This document shows positions 63,003-64,000 of a stretch of 64,000 nucleotides of DNA, in pieces. The first letter of the stretch is position 1, and every line of letters starts with the position of its first letter. The notes under the pieces were generated by a model that was not told the DNA's origin, ran no database searches, and was given only the letters and a program-made list of their open reading frames with translations. The stretch comes from Methanosarcina barkeri 3 (lineage in GTDB: Archaea > Halobacteriota > Methanosarcinia > Methanosarcinales > Methanosarcinaceae), in contig NZ_CP009517.1 of the NCBI RefSeq assembly GCF_000970305.1, positions 3,782,001-3,846,000 on the forward strand. Reading direction: 5' to 3'. The position numbers were made by a program, and so were the translations under genes.

Positions 63003-64000
63003 TTAGTACACATACCAAGACCGTACTTCTCCAACCGTAACAGGCACCACGTCACTCACATCGATGGTATAACGAAACACCCTTCTGGCTTCTGTTTCAC
63101 GTTTTTTAGGATTGAAGAACGTCAGCTTTACATCCCAACAATCAGAATCAGGCCGGCAGACAGGGCTTCGTTCAGTCTCAATTTTATCCAGCACCTGATC
63201 ATTCAGAATTACTTCACTAAAAACGATCAACGCCTGGTATGCATTTGTCCCAGCAAAGTTCATTGCCCTATCTGATGAAACCCGACCCAGATTCATACAC
63301 TCGTAATAAACCCGATCCAAAAAGTCAGAAATTTCTCTTTTTACTTCCTCCGTATTGACATTCTCAGACTCCAGACTCTTTAATATTTGACTTATCAGTT
63401 CTTCTTTATTCCAACCGTACATTCCCCGCATTTCCGGTATAATAACTGGAACTATCTGGCCCGAAAGGAGCTTTATATTTCCGTCAATGACTCCTGGAAT
63501 CGAAACCCTCTCAATATTTATGTTTTCATCGATTTCTTTATAATCCCGCAGAAATTCGAATAATTGCTTGTATGTTGCCGAGGCAAAACTGCCTATAGGG
63601 CGGATTGCATAAGCAGGGGTACCTTCAATATCGAGAGTCCATATAAGTGATTCAGAATACTCGGGATTTGTCTTCAAGAGTTTCAACAGTTTAGTCTCAA
63701 ATGGGACTGGCGGTTTTCCAGGCTCATCTGACTCTACACTCTGGATAAAAGCATCTCGTCGCGCTTCACTCCCGAAGTCGTAACCAGGTGTGCCAAGAGC
63801 ATATACGAGGGACTGCCTGCTCGCAGATCTCGTAAGAGGGGCTTGCGCAGGTATGACAGACTGCGTAACTGCCTCATGGTCTGTCATCGTTGATTCTGCT
63901 GACTGTACTTCAGCTGCAAGAATCTGGGACACAGTAACACCATTTGTCTGCTCGTTAATTTCGTTCGTTTCTTCCATCTTCTTTTTTGGACAACCGCATG
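63003..64000 (-). CDS. PatG C-terminal-domain protein (cyanobactin maturation protease family), probably 5'-truncated by the window edge
   Basis: From the first ATG (63977) the protein has 324 residues. It carries the conserved segments I know from the C-terminal domain of cyanobactin PatG proteins: LVYALGTPGYDFGSEARRDAF, SLIWTLDIEGTPAYAI, VSIPGVIDGNIKLLSGQIVPV, PEMRGMYGW, RSPVCRPDSDCWDVKLTFF and VVPVTVGEVRSWYV. Full PatG proteins have an N-terminal subtilisin-like macrocyclase. Here the frame stays open to the edge, reads CGCPKKK before that ATG, and lacks a ribosome binding site at 63977. The true start is therefore probably outside, possibly with the protease domain. Residues 1-55 are a Gln/Ser/Thr-rich linker. 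Confidence 0.75.
   Translation of the reverse strand, partial: CGCPKKKMEETNEINEQTNGVTVSQILAAEVQSAESTMTDHEAVTQSVIPAQAPLTRSASRQSLVYALGTPGYDFGSEARRDAFIQSVESDEPGKPPVPFETKLLKLLKTNPEYSESLIWTLDIEGTPAYAIRPIGSFASATYKQLFEFLRDYKEIDENINIERVSIPGVIDGNIKLLSGQIVPVIIPEMRGMYGWNKEELISQILKSLESENVNTEEVKREISDFLDRVYYECMNLGRVSSDRAMNFAGTNAYQALIVFSEVILNDQVLDKIETERSPVCRPDSDCWDVKLTFFNPKKRETEARRVFRYTIDVSDVVPVTVGEVRSWYVY

Overview
The window comes from a methanogenic archaeon of the genus Methanosarcina or a very close relative. The evidence is a complete ten-gene A1Ao ATP synthase operon in the aha order H-I-K-E-C-F-A-B-D-G, archaeal families (Mre11/Rad50, AglB, archaeal-length PRPP synthetase, DUF1699, a TPD-motif nuclease), AT-rich intergenic DNA full of short tandem repeats, G-rich ribosome binding sites and frequent GTG/TTG starts.

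Layout. 1-1.7 kb: the 3' end of an HflX-type GTPase, a small ORF and a PHP phosphoesterase, with TTCG-N7/8-CGAA palindromes. 1.8-7.3 kb: a block that has been duplicated, each copy holding a small secreted glycine/tyrosine-repeat protein convergent with a SnoaL-like protein. Copy A has a frameshifted SnoaL gene and an extra DJ-1/PfpI gene. In copy B the secreted-protein gene is split by a complete IS4-type element. Between the copies lie two tiny paralogous membrane peptides. 7.5-21.6 kb: a hypothetical gene, the mre11-rad50 pair, a TPD-motif nuclease, a Cys-cluster protein, prs, moaC, a small protein, the fused nnrE/nnrD repair enzyme and an RCK-DHH protein. 21.7-35.9 kb: a surface-glycan region with the oligosaccharyltransferase AglB, then on the other strand a glycosyltransferase, an ABC glycan exporter (Wzm/Wzt with a C-terminal carbohydrate-binding domain), a very large three-methyltransferase protein with a coiled coil, and three more glycosyltransferases. 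36-39.5 kb: two DUF1699 paralogues flanking a coiled-coil protein. 39.7-42 kb: HypF. 42.4-51 kb: the ATP synthase operon. 51.7-54 kb: a radical SAM protein and a polyprenyl diphosphate synthase. 54-56.2 kb: a gene desert with repeats, then tRNA-Gly and tRNA-Leu. 56.4-61.1 kb: a DUF2795 protein, an ACT-ACT-metallo-beta-lactamase fusion, a DUF123 nuclease-like protein, an ADP-ribosylglycohydrolase and a membrane protein.

The right edge (61.4-64 kb) is the most unusual part. A protein with the C-terminal domain of the cyanobactin maturation protease PatG, whose frame stays open to the window edge, lies upstream of two tandem 70-residue cysteine-rich peptides. Their N-termini resemble cyanobactin precursor leaders. 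Two decayed copies of the same peptide follow. This looks like an archaeal RiPP-type locus running past the right edge.

A second theme is tandem repetition: at least a dozen arrays with 10 to 46 bp units. Three of them begin in the last codons of a gene and carry on past its stop codon.
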